24,745 bases of DNA from Oxalobacteraceae bacterium (GCA_947487325.1 CANKWG010000006.1:1-24745), one strand, 5' to 3'. Shown: positions 8,370-15,405, counted from the first letter of the stretch. The notes: generated by a model not told the origin, from the sequence alone. Made by a program: numbers and translations.

Positions 8370-8623
8370 AGTATCTGCTCTGGGCTGTCGTTATTTATAT
8401 GGCTTGGCGTTGGTATACCGCTTCCAAGCAATCCTCTTCTCAATCAGCTTCATCGAAAGAATCATCCCGGCCGGCTGCGGATGCAGGTCCGGACGACGTA
8501 GCTGAAGCCATGGTCAAATGCGCGCAATGCGGCATTCATCTTCCCTACTCCGAAGCGGTACACGGTAGCGGCGCCATCACTTTCTGCAGTGCAGAGCACC
8601 GACACTTGCACGGTAACGCATAG
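8366..8623 (+). CDS. PP0621-family small membrane-anchored zinc-ribbon-like protein
   Basis: An 85-residue protein starting with GTG that overlaps the stop of the preceding gene (GTGA). Residues 3-16 form a membrane segment (YLLWAVVIYMAWRW). A Ser/Ala-rich linker follows, then a small cysteine domain with C52-x2-C55 and C74-x3-H78, consistent with one bound zinc. The motif KCAQCGIHLPYSEAV...FCSAEHR matches the PP0621 family as I recall it. Its function is unknown. In relatives it sits between the ccsA-like gene and a PilS/PilR-type pair; here only a truncated PilR-like gene follows. Confidence 0.8.
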   Translation: MKYLLWAVVIYMAWRWYTASKQSSSQSASSKESSRPAADAGPDDVAEAMVKCAQCGIHLPYSEAVHGSGAITFCSAEHRHLHGNA

Positions 8624-8774
8624 CCTCCTCCTGCGGCCCGACGTTTTCATTTTTTTCTGCTGATAGTTTGAAGTCCCGCTAAATGCTCGCGTGGGATGTT
8701 GTGTTTTTCGTCTATTTTGCAGTCGCACTAATAGAGATGTCTTACCCTACCGCGTCTCATTTCTGGCATTGGCC

Positions 8775-9809
8775 ATGATTTCTGCTTCCGACGCTATTTC
8801 CTCTGCCGCATTTCGTCTTTTGGGTGAGTCGCAGGCCATACAGGTGGTGCGGGAGCGCATATGCAAGCTTGCTAGCAGCGCTGCGCCAGTGGCAATCTAT
8901 GGTGAGTCAGGTAGCGGCAAGGAGCTCGCCGCGCGTGATATTCATGAGCACAGCCCACGAGCCAGTCAGCCTTTCATTGCCGTGAATTGCGGCGCAATTC
9001 CTGAAAATCTGATGGAGGCCGAATTTTTCGGCTATCGCCGAGGCGCCTTCACTGGGGCCAATGAGGAGCGACAGGGCTTTTTCCATGTCGCGCATCGTGG
9101 CACGCTATTTCTCGATGAGGTCGCGGAGCTGCCGCTGGCCATGCAAGTCAAACTTTTGCGCGCAATTCAGGAGCGGCGTGTGCGCAAGCTGGGTGCGCAG
9201 CGCGAGGATGTTATCGATGTGCGGATTTTGTCTGCTACGCATCAGAACCTTGCGTCGCTGGTGGAGCGAGGCAGTTTTCGTCAAGATTTGTACTTCCGTC
9301 TTCAAGTCATTGCGCTCTCTTTGCCCCCGCTTCGCGCGCGAAGAGAAGACATTCCTTTGTTATGTGACGCAATTCTCAGGCGACATTTGCCGCTGGTTAG
9401 GAAACCGGTCATCAGCGCCGCCGCGATGGATAGGCTCGTTGCGTATGATTTTCCCGGCAACGTGCGTGAGCTCGAAAATGTGCTGGAACGGGCGCTGGCT
9501 TTTTCTGTCGGCACTGTCATCGGACCAGATGATTTGTATTTTGAAAGTCCCATTCGGCGCGGTGTAATTGACGATGCGTCGCGCGGCCACTCGATTTCCA
9601 ACGAGGCGCGGCCTGCGAGCACGGATTCACTGCGGACATCTCTGCCGGTTTCTCTACCCGTACATCTGGCGGGCATTGAGCGGGAGCTGATTCAGCGCGC
9701 GCTGGTGCAGTCACGTTTCAATCGAACCCGCGCGGCATCGCTTCTTGGGATAAGCTTGCGGCAACTACGTTACCGTATGCAGCGACTCACGATTCATGAC
9801 GCCGACTGA
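8775..9809 (+). CDS. Sigma-54 activator, PilR-like, lacking a receiver domain
   Basis: An enhancer-binding activator for sigma-54 RNA polymerase. The AAA+ domain begins almost at once (LLGESQAIQVVRERICKLA) and has Walker A GESGSGKE, the sigma-54 contact loop GAFTGA, Walker B GTLFLDEV, RQDLYFRL and the sensor FPGNVRELENVLERAL. A Fis-type helix-turn-helix closes it (FNRTRAASLLGISLRQLRYRM). Identity is highest to PilR in my memory (KLASSAAPVAIYGESGSGKE, MQVKLLRAIQER). PilR and NtrC have a receiver of about 120 residues in front; here only about 17 residues precede the AAA+ domain, and no frame upstream encodes a receiver. I use ATG 8775 (344 residues); an in-frame GTG at 8691 would add 28 residues without making a receiver. 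The gene overlaps ampD by 14 bp. Without phosphorylation control it may be constitutive, or degenerate. Confidence 0.88.
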   Translation: MISASDAISSAAFRLLGESQAIQVVRERICKLASSAAPVAIYGESGSGKELAARDIHEHSPRASQPFIAVNCGAIPENLMEAEFFGYRRGAFTGANEERQGFFHVAHRGTLFLDEVAELPLAMQVKLLRAIQERRVRKLGAQREDVIDVRILSATHQNLASLVERGSFRQDLYFRLQVIALSLPPLRARREDIPLLCDAILRRHLPLVRKPVISAAAMDRLVAYDFPGNVRELENVLERALAFSVGTVIGPDDLYFESPIRRGVIDDASRGHSISNEARPASTDSLRTSLPVSLPVHLAGIERELIQRALVQSRFNRTRAASLLGISLRQLRYRMQRLTIHDAD

Positions 9810-10413
9810 TCTCTGTTTTTCGATGGACGACACTGGCTGGTGCCGGGAAATCCGCCAGGTGCGCAGTCCGAATTACGACGCCCGTCCGCCGCAAGTTGCC
9901 ATTGACCTACTCGTGATTCACAACATCAGCTTGCCGCCGGGTGAATTTGGTGGCGATTACATCGAGGCGCTGTTTACCAATCAGCTTGACTGCCGGGTAC
10001 ATCCATATTTTGCTCAGCTCGAGGGGCTGCGCGTCTCGGCTCATTTTTTGATCCGGCGCGATGGCAGTGCGACGCAATTCGTGAGTACGCACGATCGTGC
10101 CTGGCACGCCGGAGTGTCAACTTTTGATGACCAAGAGCGATGTAACGATTTCTCAATTGGCATTGAGTTGGAGGGCGATGACCACACGCCATTTTGCGAT
10201 GTGCAATATGGAACGCTGGTTGCGCTCACAAAAGCGCTGGCGATTGCGCATCCGCTGGCCCATGTGACCGGGCATGAATACATTGCACCTGGCCGTAAAA
10301 CTGACCCGGGGCCGCATTTTGACTGGGCCCGCTACCAAACCGAGATGACAACTCTGCGCGCGCGCAGGTTTTCTGCCACAAAAACAGCGTTTGCGTTGAG
10401 TTTCCAAGCGTAA
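9796..10413 (+). CDS. ampD: 1,6-anhydro-N-acetylmuramyl-L-alanine amidase AmpD
   Basis: A cytoplasmic zinc amidase of murein recycling that cuts the peptide from anhydro-muropeptides. It has 205 residues. Zinc ligands are visible as H42 (VIHNISLPPGEFGG), H160 (VTGHEYIAPG) and D170 (RKTDPGPHFDWAR), with the catalytic lysine K168 and glutamate in IGIELEG. SAHFLIRRDG and RAWHAGVS are family signatures. The ATG at 9796 overlaps the preceding gene by 14 bp. ATG 9823 (MDDTGWCREI) also fits family N-termini and lies 13 bp behind that stop; neither has a clear Shine-Dalgarno. It likely feeds the same recycling route as mpl at the end of the window. Confidence 0.95.
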   Translation: MTPTDLCFSMDDTGWCREIRQVRSPNYDARPPQVAIDLLVIHNISLPPGEFGGDYIEALFTNQLDCRVHPYFAQLEGLRVSAHFLIRRDGSATQFVSTHDRAWHAGVSTFDDQERCNDFSIGIELEGDDHTPFCDVQYGTLVALTKALAIAHPLAHVTGHEYIAPGRKTDPGPHFDWARYQTEMTTLRARRFSATKTAFALSFQA

Positions 10414-10420
10414 AAATCGG

Positions 10421-10449
10421 TTGCAAGTTAAGCAGGCGGGCACTAGAAT
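10421..10449 (+). promoter_or_regulatory. Sigma70-type nrdA promoter
   Basis: TTGCAA at 10421-10426 and TAGAAT at 10444-10449 are separated by exactly 17 bp, giving 4/6 and 5/6 matches to consensus. The predicted start is near 10456, about 280 nt ahead of nrdA. The -10 lies inside the first NrdR-box palindrome. Confidence 0.7.
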
Positions 10450-10486
10450 TAGTGCCGGAGATCGCTAAATCCACTAGATCTAGTGT
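10440..10486. promoter_or_regulatory. Tandem NrdR boxes
   Basis: Two 16-bp palindromic sites: 10440-10455 (core CACTAGAATTAGTG) and 10471-10486 (core CACTAGATCTAGTG, a perfect palindrome). The spacer is 15 bp and the centres are 31 bp apart, three helical turns. This is the arrangement known for NrdR, the ATP-cone repressor of ribonucleotide reductase genes (consensus of the type acaCwAtATaTwGtgt). The first box covers the -10, the second covers the early transcribed region, so binding should block transcription. nrdR itself is not in the window. Confidence 0.85.
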
Positions 10487-10737
10487 TTTCACTAATTCAA
10501 CTGAACTGACCAGGTTAGACCAGCTCACAAAATGGGCGAAGCGTTTTAAAGGGTTTGTGCCCGGATGAATGTGGGGCTTGGCCAGGGCCCATCAGTAGCA
10601 AATCTTTTCGGTGTGTCTGCGCAATGCAGCGTACGGCGCGTTAGCCGGTGAGTAGAAATCATGGCGCCGGCGTCTGTCCGGCAAGGCAGATATAACAGGG
10701 CAGCAATGCCCGCGGCATGACCTTTTGGGGAGGCGTA
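10487..10737 (+). other. Long nrdA leader with hairpins
   Basis: About 250 nt between the operator and the nrdA start, without a supported gene. Small hairpins are visible: 10666-10682 (GCCGG / CCGGC, seven-base loop) and 10698-10711 (GGGCA / TGCCC closing a GCAA tetraloop), the second ending 17 bases before the Shine-Dalgarno. A CACTAATT half-site like the NrdR core lies at 10490-10497. No known riboswitch class was recognised, including the B12 box of cobalamin riboswitches. Confidence 0.4.
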
Positions 10738-13629
10738 GTGCAGACCAGTCAGGAAATTTCAGCTAAGTCCACAGTCAACATCAGTGGCACACCCGCCGTC
10801 TCGGCGCTCGCACCCTCGTCCCCCGGCGCGACAGCGCCGCTGCACGATTACAAGATCATCCGCCGTAATGGCGCGGTGGTGGGTTTTGAGCCATCCAAGA
10901 TTTCCATCGCCATGACCAAGGCATTTCTGGCCGTGAATGGCGGTCAGGGTGCCGCGTCAGCGCGTGTGCGTGAATTGGTTGAACAATTGACGGTAGGTGT
11001 TGTGTCGACCCTGATGCGTCGTCAACCAGCGGGTGGCACTTTCCATATCGAGAATGTGCAGGATCAGGTCGAACTCGCACTCATGCGTTCAGGTGAGCAT
11101 GATGTTGCGCGTGCCTATGTGCTTTACCGCGCCAAGCGTATGGAAGAGCGTGCGCAGCAACAGGCGAGCAAGCCTTCGCCGGCCCGCGAGTCATCGCTCC
11201 AGATCGTCGTCGATGGTCAGCGCGTTCCGCTCGACATGAACAAGCTCAAGGCCATGATTACCTCGGCCTGCATAGGACTGGAACAATTCGCGGATGCTGA
11301 TGCGATCCTGCATGAGACAGTACGCAACCTGTATGACGGCGTGCCTGTTGAAGAGCTCTATAAATCTGCCATTTTGGCCGCGCGCGTGTTGATGGAAAAA
11401 GACCCGGCTTACAGCCAGGTCACGGCGCGCCTGTTGATGCACACGATTCGCAAAGAAGTATTCGGTCAGGAAGTCGCGCAAGGTGACGCAGCCGCGGCCT
11501 ACCTCGACTACTTCCCGAAATTCATCAAAAAAGGTATTGATGCTGATTTGCTCGACGCCAAGCTCGCGCAATTCGATCTGAAAATGCTGGCCGAGGCGCT
11601 GGTCGCCGATCGTGATCTCAAGTTCGGTTACCTTGGTTTGCAGACTTTGTACGACCGCTACTTCTTGCACATTCAGGGCACTCGTATCGAAATGCCGCAG
11701 GCGTTCTACATGCGCGTTGCCATGGGTCTGGCGCTTAACGAAATCAATCGCGAAGCGCGCGCAATCGAGTTTTACCATTTGTTGTCGTCCTTCGATTTCA
11801 TGAGCTCGACGCCAACGCTGTTCAATTCCGGCACCTTGCGCTCACAGCTCTCCTCCTGCTACCTGACTACGGTCTCGGATGATCTGGATGGCATTTACGA
11901 AGCGATCAAGGAAAATGCATTGTTGGCCAAGTACGCGGGTGGTCTGGGTAATGACTGGACACCAGTGCGTGCTCTGGGTGCACACATCAAAGGCACCAAC
12001 GGCAAATCACAGGGCGTCGTGCCTTTCCTGAAAGTGGTGAATGACACTGCTGTTGCGGTCAATCAGGGCGGTAAGCGCAAGGGTGCGGTCTGCGCGTATC
12101 TCGAGACTTGGCACATGGATATCGAGGAATTCCTCGATCTGCGCAAAAATACCGGTGACGATCGTCGTCGTACCCACGACATGAACACGGCGAACTGGAT
12201 TCCCGATCTGTTCATGAAGCGAGTCATGGAAAAAGGTGATTGGACCTTGTTCTCGCCTTCCGATGTCAAGGACTTGCATGACAAGTTTGGCAAGGAATTC
12301 GAGACCGCTTATCTGGGCTACGAAGCAAAGACCGCCAGCGGCGAGCTCAAGCTGTTCAAGAAAATTCAGGCACTGGATTTGTGGCGCAAGATGCTCTCGA
12401 TGCTGTTCGAGACCGGCCATCCCTGGATCACCTTCAAGGATCCTTGCAATATCCGCTCGCCCCAGCAGCACGTCGGCGTAGTTCACAGTTCCAACCTGTG
12501 CACCGAGATTACGCTTAATACCAATGATTCCGAGATCGCTGTGTGTAATCTGGGCTCGGTCAACCTGCCTGCGCACATGAAAGATGGCAAGCTTGATCAC
12601 GACAAGCTGCAGAAAACCATCAACACGGCAATGCGCATGCTCGATAACGTGATCGATATCAATTACTACGCCGTGAAGAAGGCACGTGATTCGAATCTGC
12701 GTCACCGTCCGGTTGGCATGGGTATCATGGGATTCCAGGATTGCCTGCACATGATGCGCGTACCCTATGCGTCTAAAGACGCAGTTGAGTTCGCCGATCG
12801 TTCGATGGAGGCGGTTTGCTATTACGCTTATATGGCCTCCACTGAGCTGGCTGAAGAGCGTGGTACCTACAGCTCTTACCGCGGATCTTTGTGGGATCGC
12901 GGTATCTTGCCGCAAGATTCGCTCAAGCTGCTGGCCGAAGAGCGCGGTGGATACCTCGAGGTTGACACCACTGAGACGCTGGACTGGAGCAAGCTGCGCG
13001 ATCGTATCAAGCAGCACGGTATGCGCAACTCAAATTGCGTCGCGATCGCACCGACTGCAACCATCTCCAACATCATTGGCGTATCAGCGTGTATCGAGCC
13101 GACGTTTCAGAATCTCTATGTGAAATCGAATCTGTCCGGCGAATTCACCGAAATCAATGAGCATCTGGTGCGCGACCTGAAAGCCCGTGGTCTGTGGGAT
13201 GAGGTGATGATCGCCGATCTGAAATACTTTGATGGCAGTCTGGCTCGTATCGATCGCATTCCTCAGGACCTGCGCGATCTGTATGCCACGGCCTTCGAAG
13301 TCGATTCGAGCTGGCTGGTTGAAGCGGCCTCGCGTCGCCAAAAGTGGATTGATCAGGCACAGTCTCTGAACATCTACATGGCAGGTGCATCCGGCAAGAA
13401 GCTCGATGAGACTTATAAGCTTGCCTGGCTGCGCGGTCTCAAGACCACGTATTACCTGCGCACCATCGGTGCCACGCATACCGAGAAGTCGACGTCCAAG
13501 GCGGGTGCGCTTAACGCCGTCTCTTCCGATATGCCAGCGACGGTGGGTGCGGCAGCAGAGACCGACGGCCCGGCCTGCATGCTGCGACCCGGCGATCCAG
13601 GGTTCGAAGAGTGTGAGGCTTGTCAGTAA
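10738..13629 (+). CDS. nrdA: Ribonucleoside-diphosphate reductase class Ia, alpha subunit
   Basis: Reduces NDPs to dNDPs with a radical supplied by NrdB. I chose GTG 10738 because GGGGAGG lies five bases upstream; an ATG at 10717 would place that Shine-Dalgarno inside the gene. It has 963 residues, longer than E. coli NrdA (761), because it has two N-terminal ATP-cone domains (about 37-133 and 154-243) as in Pseudomonas-type NrdA. The barrel contains the cysteine of LSSCYLTT, the N-x-C-x-E motif NLCTEI, the second redox cysteine in AVCNLGSVNL, and the radical-transfer tyrosines in KTTYYLRTIGATHTEKS. The C-terminal cysteine pair for thioredoxin exchange is CEACQ. It forms an operon with nrdB 103 bp downstream. 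Confidence 0.98.
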   Translation: MQTSQEISAKSTVNISGTPAVSALAPSSPGATAPLHDYKIIRRNGAVVGFEPSKISIAMTKAFLAVNGGQGAASARVRELVEQLTVGVVSTLMRRQPAGGTFHIENVQDQVELALMRSGEHDVARAYVLYRAKRMEERAQQQASKPSPARESSLQIVVDGQRVPLDMNKLKAMITSACIGLEQFADADAILHETVRNLYDGVPVEELYKSAILAARVLMEKDPAYSQVTARLLMHTIRKEVFGQEVAQGDAAAAYLDYFPKFIKKGIDADLLDAKLAQFDLKMLAEALVADRDLKFGYLGLQTLYDRYFLHIQGTRIEMPQAFYMRVAMGLALNEINREARAIEFYHLLSSFDFMSSTPTLFNSGTLRSQLSSCYLTTVSDDLDGIYEAIKENALLAKYAGGLGNDWTPVRALGAHIKGTNGKSQGVVPFLKVVNDTAVAVNQGGKRKGAVCAYLETWHMDIEEFLDLRKNTGDDRRRTHDMNTANWIPDLFMKRVMEKGDWTLFSPSDVKDLHDKFGKEFETAYLGYEAKTASGELKLFKKIQALDLWRKMLSMLFETGHPWITFKDPCNIRSPQQHVGVVHSSNLCTEITLNTNDSEIAVCNLGSVNLPAHMKDGKLDHDKLQKTINTAMRMLDNVIDINYYAVKKARDSNLRHRPVGMGIMGFQDCLHMMRVPYASKDAVEFADRSMEAVCYYAYMASTELAEERGTYSSYRGSLWDRGILPQDSLKLLAEERGGYLEVDTTETLDWSKLRDRIKQHGMRNSNCVAIAPTATISNIIGVSACIEPTFQNLYVKSNLSGEFTEINEHLVRDLKARGLWDEVMIADLKYFDGSLARIDRIPQDLRDLYATAFEVDSSWLVEAASRRQKWIDQAQSLNIYMAGASGKKLDETYKLAWLRGLKTTYYLRTIGATHTEKSTSKAGALNAVSSDMPATVGAAAETDGPACMLRPGDPGFEECEACQ

Positions 13630-13635
13630 TGTCAC

Positions 13636-13672
13636 GCCGGCTTGCATCGCGCAGGACAACGATCAAGCCGGC
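13636..13672 (+). other. Inverted repeat between nrdA and nrdB
   Basis: A perfect 9-bp stem (GCCGGCTTG at 13636-13644 with CAAGCCGGC at 13664-13672) and a 19-base loop, six bases after the nrdA stop. There is no T tract, so it is unlikely to stop transcription by itself. It could stabilise the nrdA 3' end or moderate read-through into nrdB. Confidence 0.5.
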
Positions 13673-13732
13673 AATGCGAACCCAGACTATGCTGTAACGA
13701 TGAACCAATATAAGTAATCTAGGAAAAACACC

Positions 13733-14914
13733 ATGCTCTCCTTTGAAGACGACACCGCAGCATCCGGTACACGGCCACCGCAGGCGCGTCCGCAATTGCA
13801 GTCCGTACCGGCTGGTGCACCTGCTGCTGCATTTCATGCCGACGCGGCCCTTGACCCCGGCATACTCGCTCGCCCTGAAAAGACCGGCGACACCCACGGC
13901 CGCGTCAACGCGGTAGACAAGCGCATCATCAACGGTAAGACCGACGTCAATCAGCTCGTGCCGTTCAAGTACAAATGGGCATGGGACAAGTACCTGGCCG
14001 GCTGCGCGAACCATTGGATGCCGCAGGAAATCAATATGCAGCGCGACATCGAGCTGTGGAAGAACCCGAACGGCCTGACCGAAGACGAGCGTCGTCTGGT
14101 CAAGCGCAATCTGGGCTTTTTTGTGACCGCCGATTCACTGGCCGCCAACAACATCGTGCTCGGTACCTACCGCCACATCACCGCCCCGGAGTGCCGCCAG
14201 TATCTGCTGCGCCAGGCATTCGAAGAGGCGATTCACACCCACGCCTACCAGTACATCGTCGAGTCGCTGGGGCTGGATGAATCGGAAATCTTCAACGCTT
14301 ACAACGAAGTCACGTCCATTCGCGACAAGGATCAGTTCCTTATTCCGTTCATCGAGACGCTGACTAACCCCGAGTTTCAGACGGGTACGACCGAGACCGA
14401 TCAGACCCTGCTTAAGTCACTGATCGTCTTTGCCTGCCTGATGGAAGGCTTGTTCTTCTACGTCGGCTTCACTCAGATTCTGGCTCTGGGCCGTCAAAAC
14501 AAGATGATGGGTGCCGCTGAGCAGTATCAGTACATCCTGCGTGATGAGTCCATGCACTGCAATTTCGGTATCGACCTCATCAACACCATCAAGCTCGAGA
14601 ACCCCCATTTGTGGACATCGGCCTTCAAGGAAGAGATCAAGGCTTTGTTTTTGCAAGCGGTGGAGTTGGAATATCGCTACGCTGAGGATACAATGCCGCG
14701 TGGTGTGCTGGGACTCAATGCCGCGATGTTCAAGGGTTATCTCCGATTCATCGCGAATCGCCGGGCTCAGCAGATCGGACTGGAAGCGATGTTCCCGCAG
14801 GAAGAGAATCCCTTCCCGTGGATGAGCGAGATGATCGACCTGAAGAAAGAGCGCAACTTCTTCGAAACTCGGGTTATTGAGTACCAGACCGGTGGTGCGC
14901 TCAACTGGGAGTAA
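13733..14914 (+). CDS. nrdB: Ribonucleoside-diphosphate reductase class Ia, beta subunit
   Basis: Makes and stores the tyrosyl radical used by NrdA. It has 393 residues. The first 60 are a P/A-rich, disordered-looking extension. All metal ligands are visible: D134 (FFVTADSL), E165 and H168 (EEAIH), E238 (CLMEGLFF), E272 and H275 (RDESMHCNF). The radical tyrosine Y172 is present in HTHAY, so this is class Ia and not the tyrosine-less class Ic. The C-terminus TRVIEYQTGGALNWE is the peptide that docks on NrdA. The start is ATG 13733, with AGGA about nine bases upstream. Expression should follow the NrdR-controlled promoter in front of nrdA. Confidence 0.97.
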   Translation: MLSFEDDTAASGTRPPQARPQLQSVPAGAPAAAFHADAALDPGILARPEKTGDTHGRVNAVDKRIINGKTDVNQLVPFKYKWAWDKYLAGCANHWMPQEINMQRDIELWKNPNGLTEDERRLVKRNLGFFVTADSLAANNIVLGTYRHITAPECRQYLLRQAFEEAIHTHAYQYIVESLGLDESEIFNAYNEVTSIRDKDQFLIPFIETLTNPEFQTGTTETDQTLLKSLIVFACLMEGLFFYVGFTQILALGRQNKMMGAAEQYQYILRDESMHCNFGIDLINTIKLENPHLWTSAFKEEIKALFLQAVELEYRYAEDTMPRGVLGLNAAMFKGYLRFIANRRAQQIGLEAMFPQEENPFPWMSEMIDLKKERNFFETRVIEYQTGGALNWE

Positions 14915-14944
14915 TCGCAGACCGTAAGTGAACAAAGGGTGGAC

Positions 14945-15059
14945 CAGTGCCTGGTTCGCCCGTGAATTTTGGGAGCCCTCCCGGAACCGCTTGCTAGCGC
15001 AGGCGGTTTAGGGAAGGTTCGATAAGCAGCTTGAACGACGAAAGGCGGCATCCGGACTG
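14945..15059 (+). ncRNA. Candidate structured RNA downstream of nrdB
   Basis: A non-coding stretch that can fold as one unit. Its centre is a long hairpin, 14973-15020: GAGCC/GGTTC, TCCC/GGGA, AACCGC/GCGGTT, one U-G pair, TGC/GCA and loop TAGC, about 19 base pairs interrupted by two small internal loops. The flanks (CAGT at 14945 with ACTG at 15056; CGCC near 14957 with GGCG near 15043) can form a closing stem. The ends TTCGC and GGCGGCATC recall the closing stem of 6S RNA, but at about 115 nt it is too short for a typical 6S and nrdB is not the expected neighbour, so I do not name it. It may instead be the nrdB 3' end. No own promoter was identified. Confidence 0.3.
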
Positions 15060-15175
15060 AATGGACAGTACGCGAGCTCACCCCACTTTTTTTAATACGT
15101 TCATGAGTCCGAAGCTTCCGGGCAAGGCAGCGTATTCTTCGGAAAAAGAGTTGGTCTTTCTGCAAAATTATTCCG

Positions 15176-15204
15176 ACGCCGGCTTTCACGCCGGCGTTTT
15201 TTTT
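15176..15204 (+). terminator. Rho-independent terminator
   Basis: An 8-bp G/C-rich stem (ACGCCGGC 15176-15183 with GCCGGCGT 15190-15197, loop TTTCAC) followed directly by a run of eight T (15197-15204). It ends the nrdAB transcript, or a separate RNA from the region 14915-15175. Confidence 0.92.
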
Positions 15205-15213
15205 GTTCTGGCT

Positions 15214-15316
15214 GGCGGTACGCCGCCGAACAAATTGGCTGAAGTGCTGCATTGACGAGGAGATGCAGCAGTTCGGCTGGTGCCCAATTCATTAGCGCAA
15301 ACAAACTTTTGTTTGT
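15214..15316 (+). other. Series of hairpins before the H1-like gene
   Basis: Three inverted repeats in a row. First, 15214-15227: GGCGG/CCGCC with a TACG loop. Second, an extended hairpin 15233-15289: AATTGG/CCAATT outside, then CTGAA/TTCGG, then TGCTGCAT/ATGCAGCA, about 19 pairs with one mismatch and a seven-base bulge. Third, 15301-15316: ACAAAC/GTTTGT with a TTTT loop. No gene is supported here. They could be a structured 5' leader of the H1-like mRNA or a separate small RNA; the promoter is not clear. Confidence 0.4.
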
Positions 15317-15364
15317 GCCGATGAATAATCCGCTTGGACCTTCATGGTGCCAGACGGGTTTCCA

Positions 15365-15392
15365 ACTTGTACCAAGTGATATGTGATCACAT
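15365..15392. promoter_or_regulatory. Two palindromes in front of the H1-like gene
   Basis: ACTTG-TAC-CAAGT (15365-15377) and the perfect 12-bp palindrome ATGTGATCACAT (15381-15392) lie directly upstream of the Shine-Dalgarno AAGGAGA (15394-15400) and the ATG at 15406. The second resembles CRP/FNR half-sites (TGTGA, TCACA) but lacks their six-base spacer, so it is not a CRP site. They could be an operator or a small mRNA structure at the ribosome site. Confidence 0.35.
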
Positions 15393-15405
15393 GAAGGAGA
15401 AAGCA

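Noticed and set aside
8766..8781. Sigma-54 promoter (TGGCA...) in front of the activator gene
   Set aside because: TGGCAT is not followed by a GC-containing -12 element at the required distance.
10487..10737. Cobalamin riboswitch in the nrdA leader
   Set aside because: No B12-box sequence or matching stem order; also the class Ia enzyme does not use cobalamin.
12007..13017. 336-codon minus-strand open frame opposite nrdA
   Set aside because: It lies entirely inside the strongly supported nrdA frame; its translation resembles no family I know and has no conserved motif. It is a mirror of nrdA codon bias.
14945..15059. Standard 6S RNA or 4.5S RNA
   Set aside because: It lacks the length and central bubble of 6S as known and the GGAAGGAAGCAGCC-type apical motif of 4.5S, so I list it only as an unnamed candidate.
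15061..15255. 64-codon plus-strand frame between nrdB and the H1-like gene
   Set aside because: It runs through the rho-independent terminator at 15176-15204 and has no Shine-Dalgarno or recognisable protein feature.
15381..15392. CRP/FNR binding site at ATGTGATCACAT
   Set aside because: The half-sites TGTGA and TCACA abut directly; CRP and FNR need a spacer of about six and four bases.
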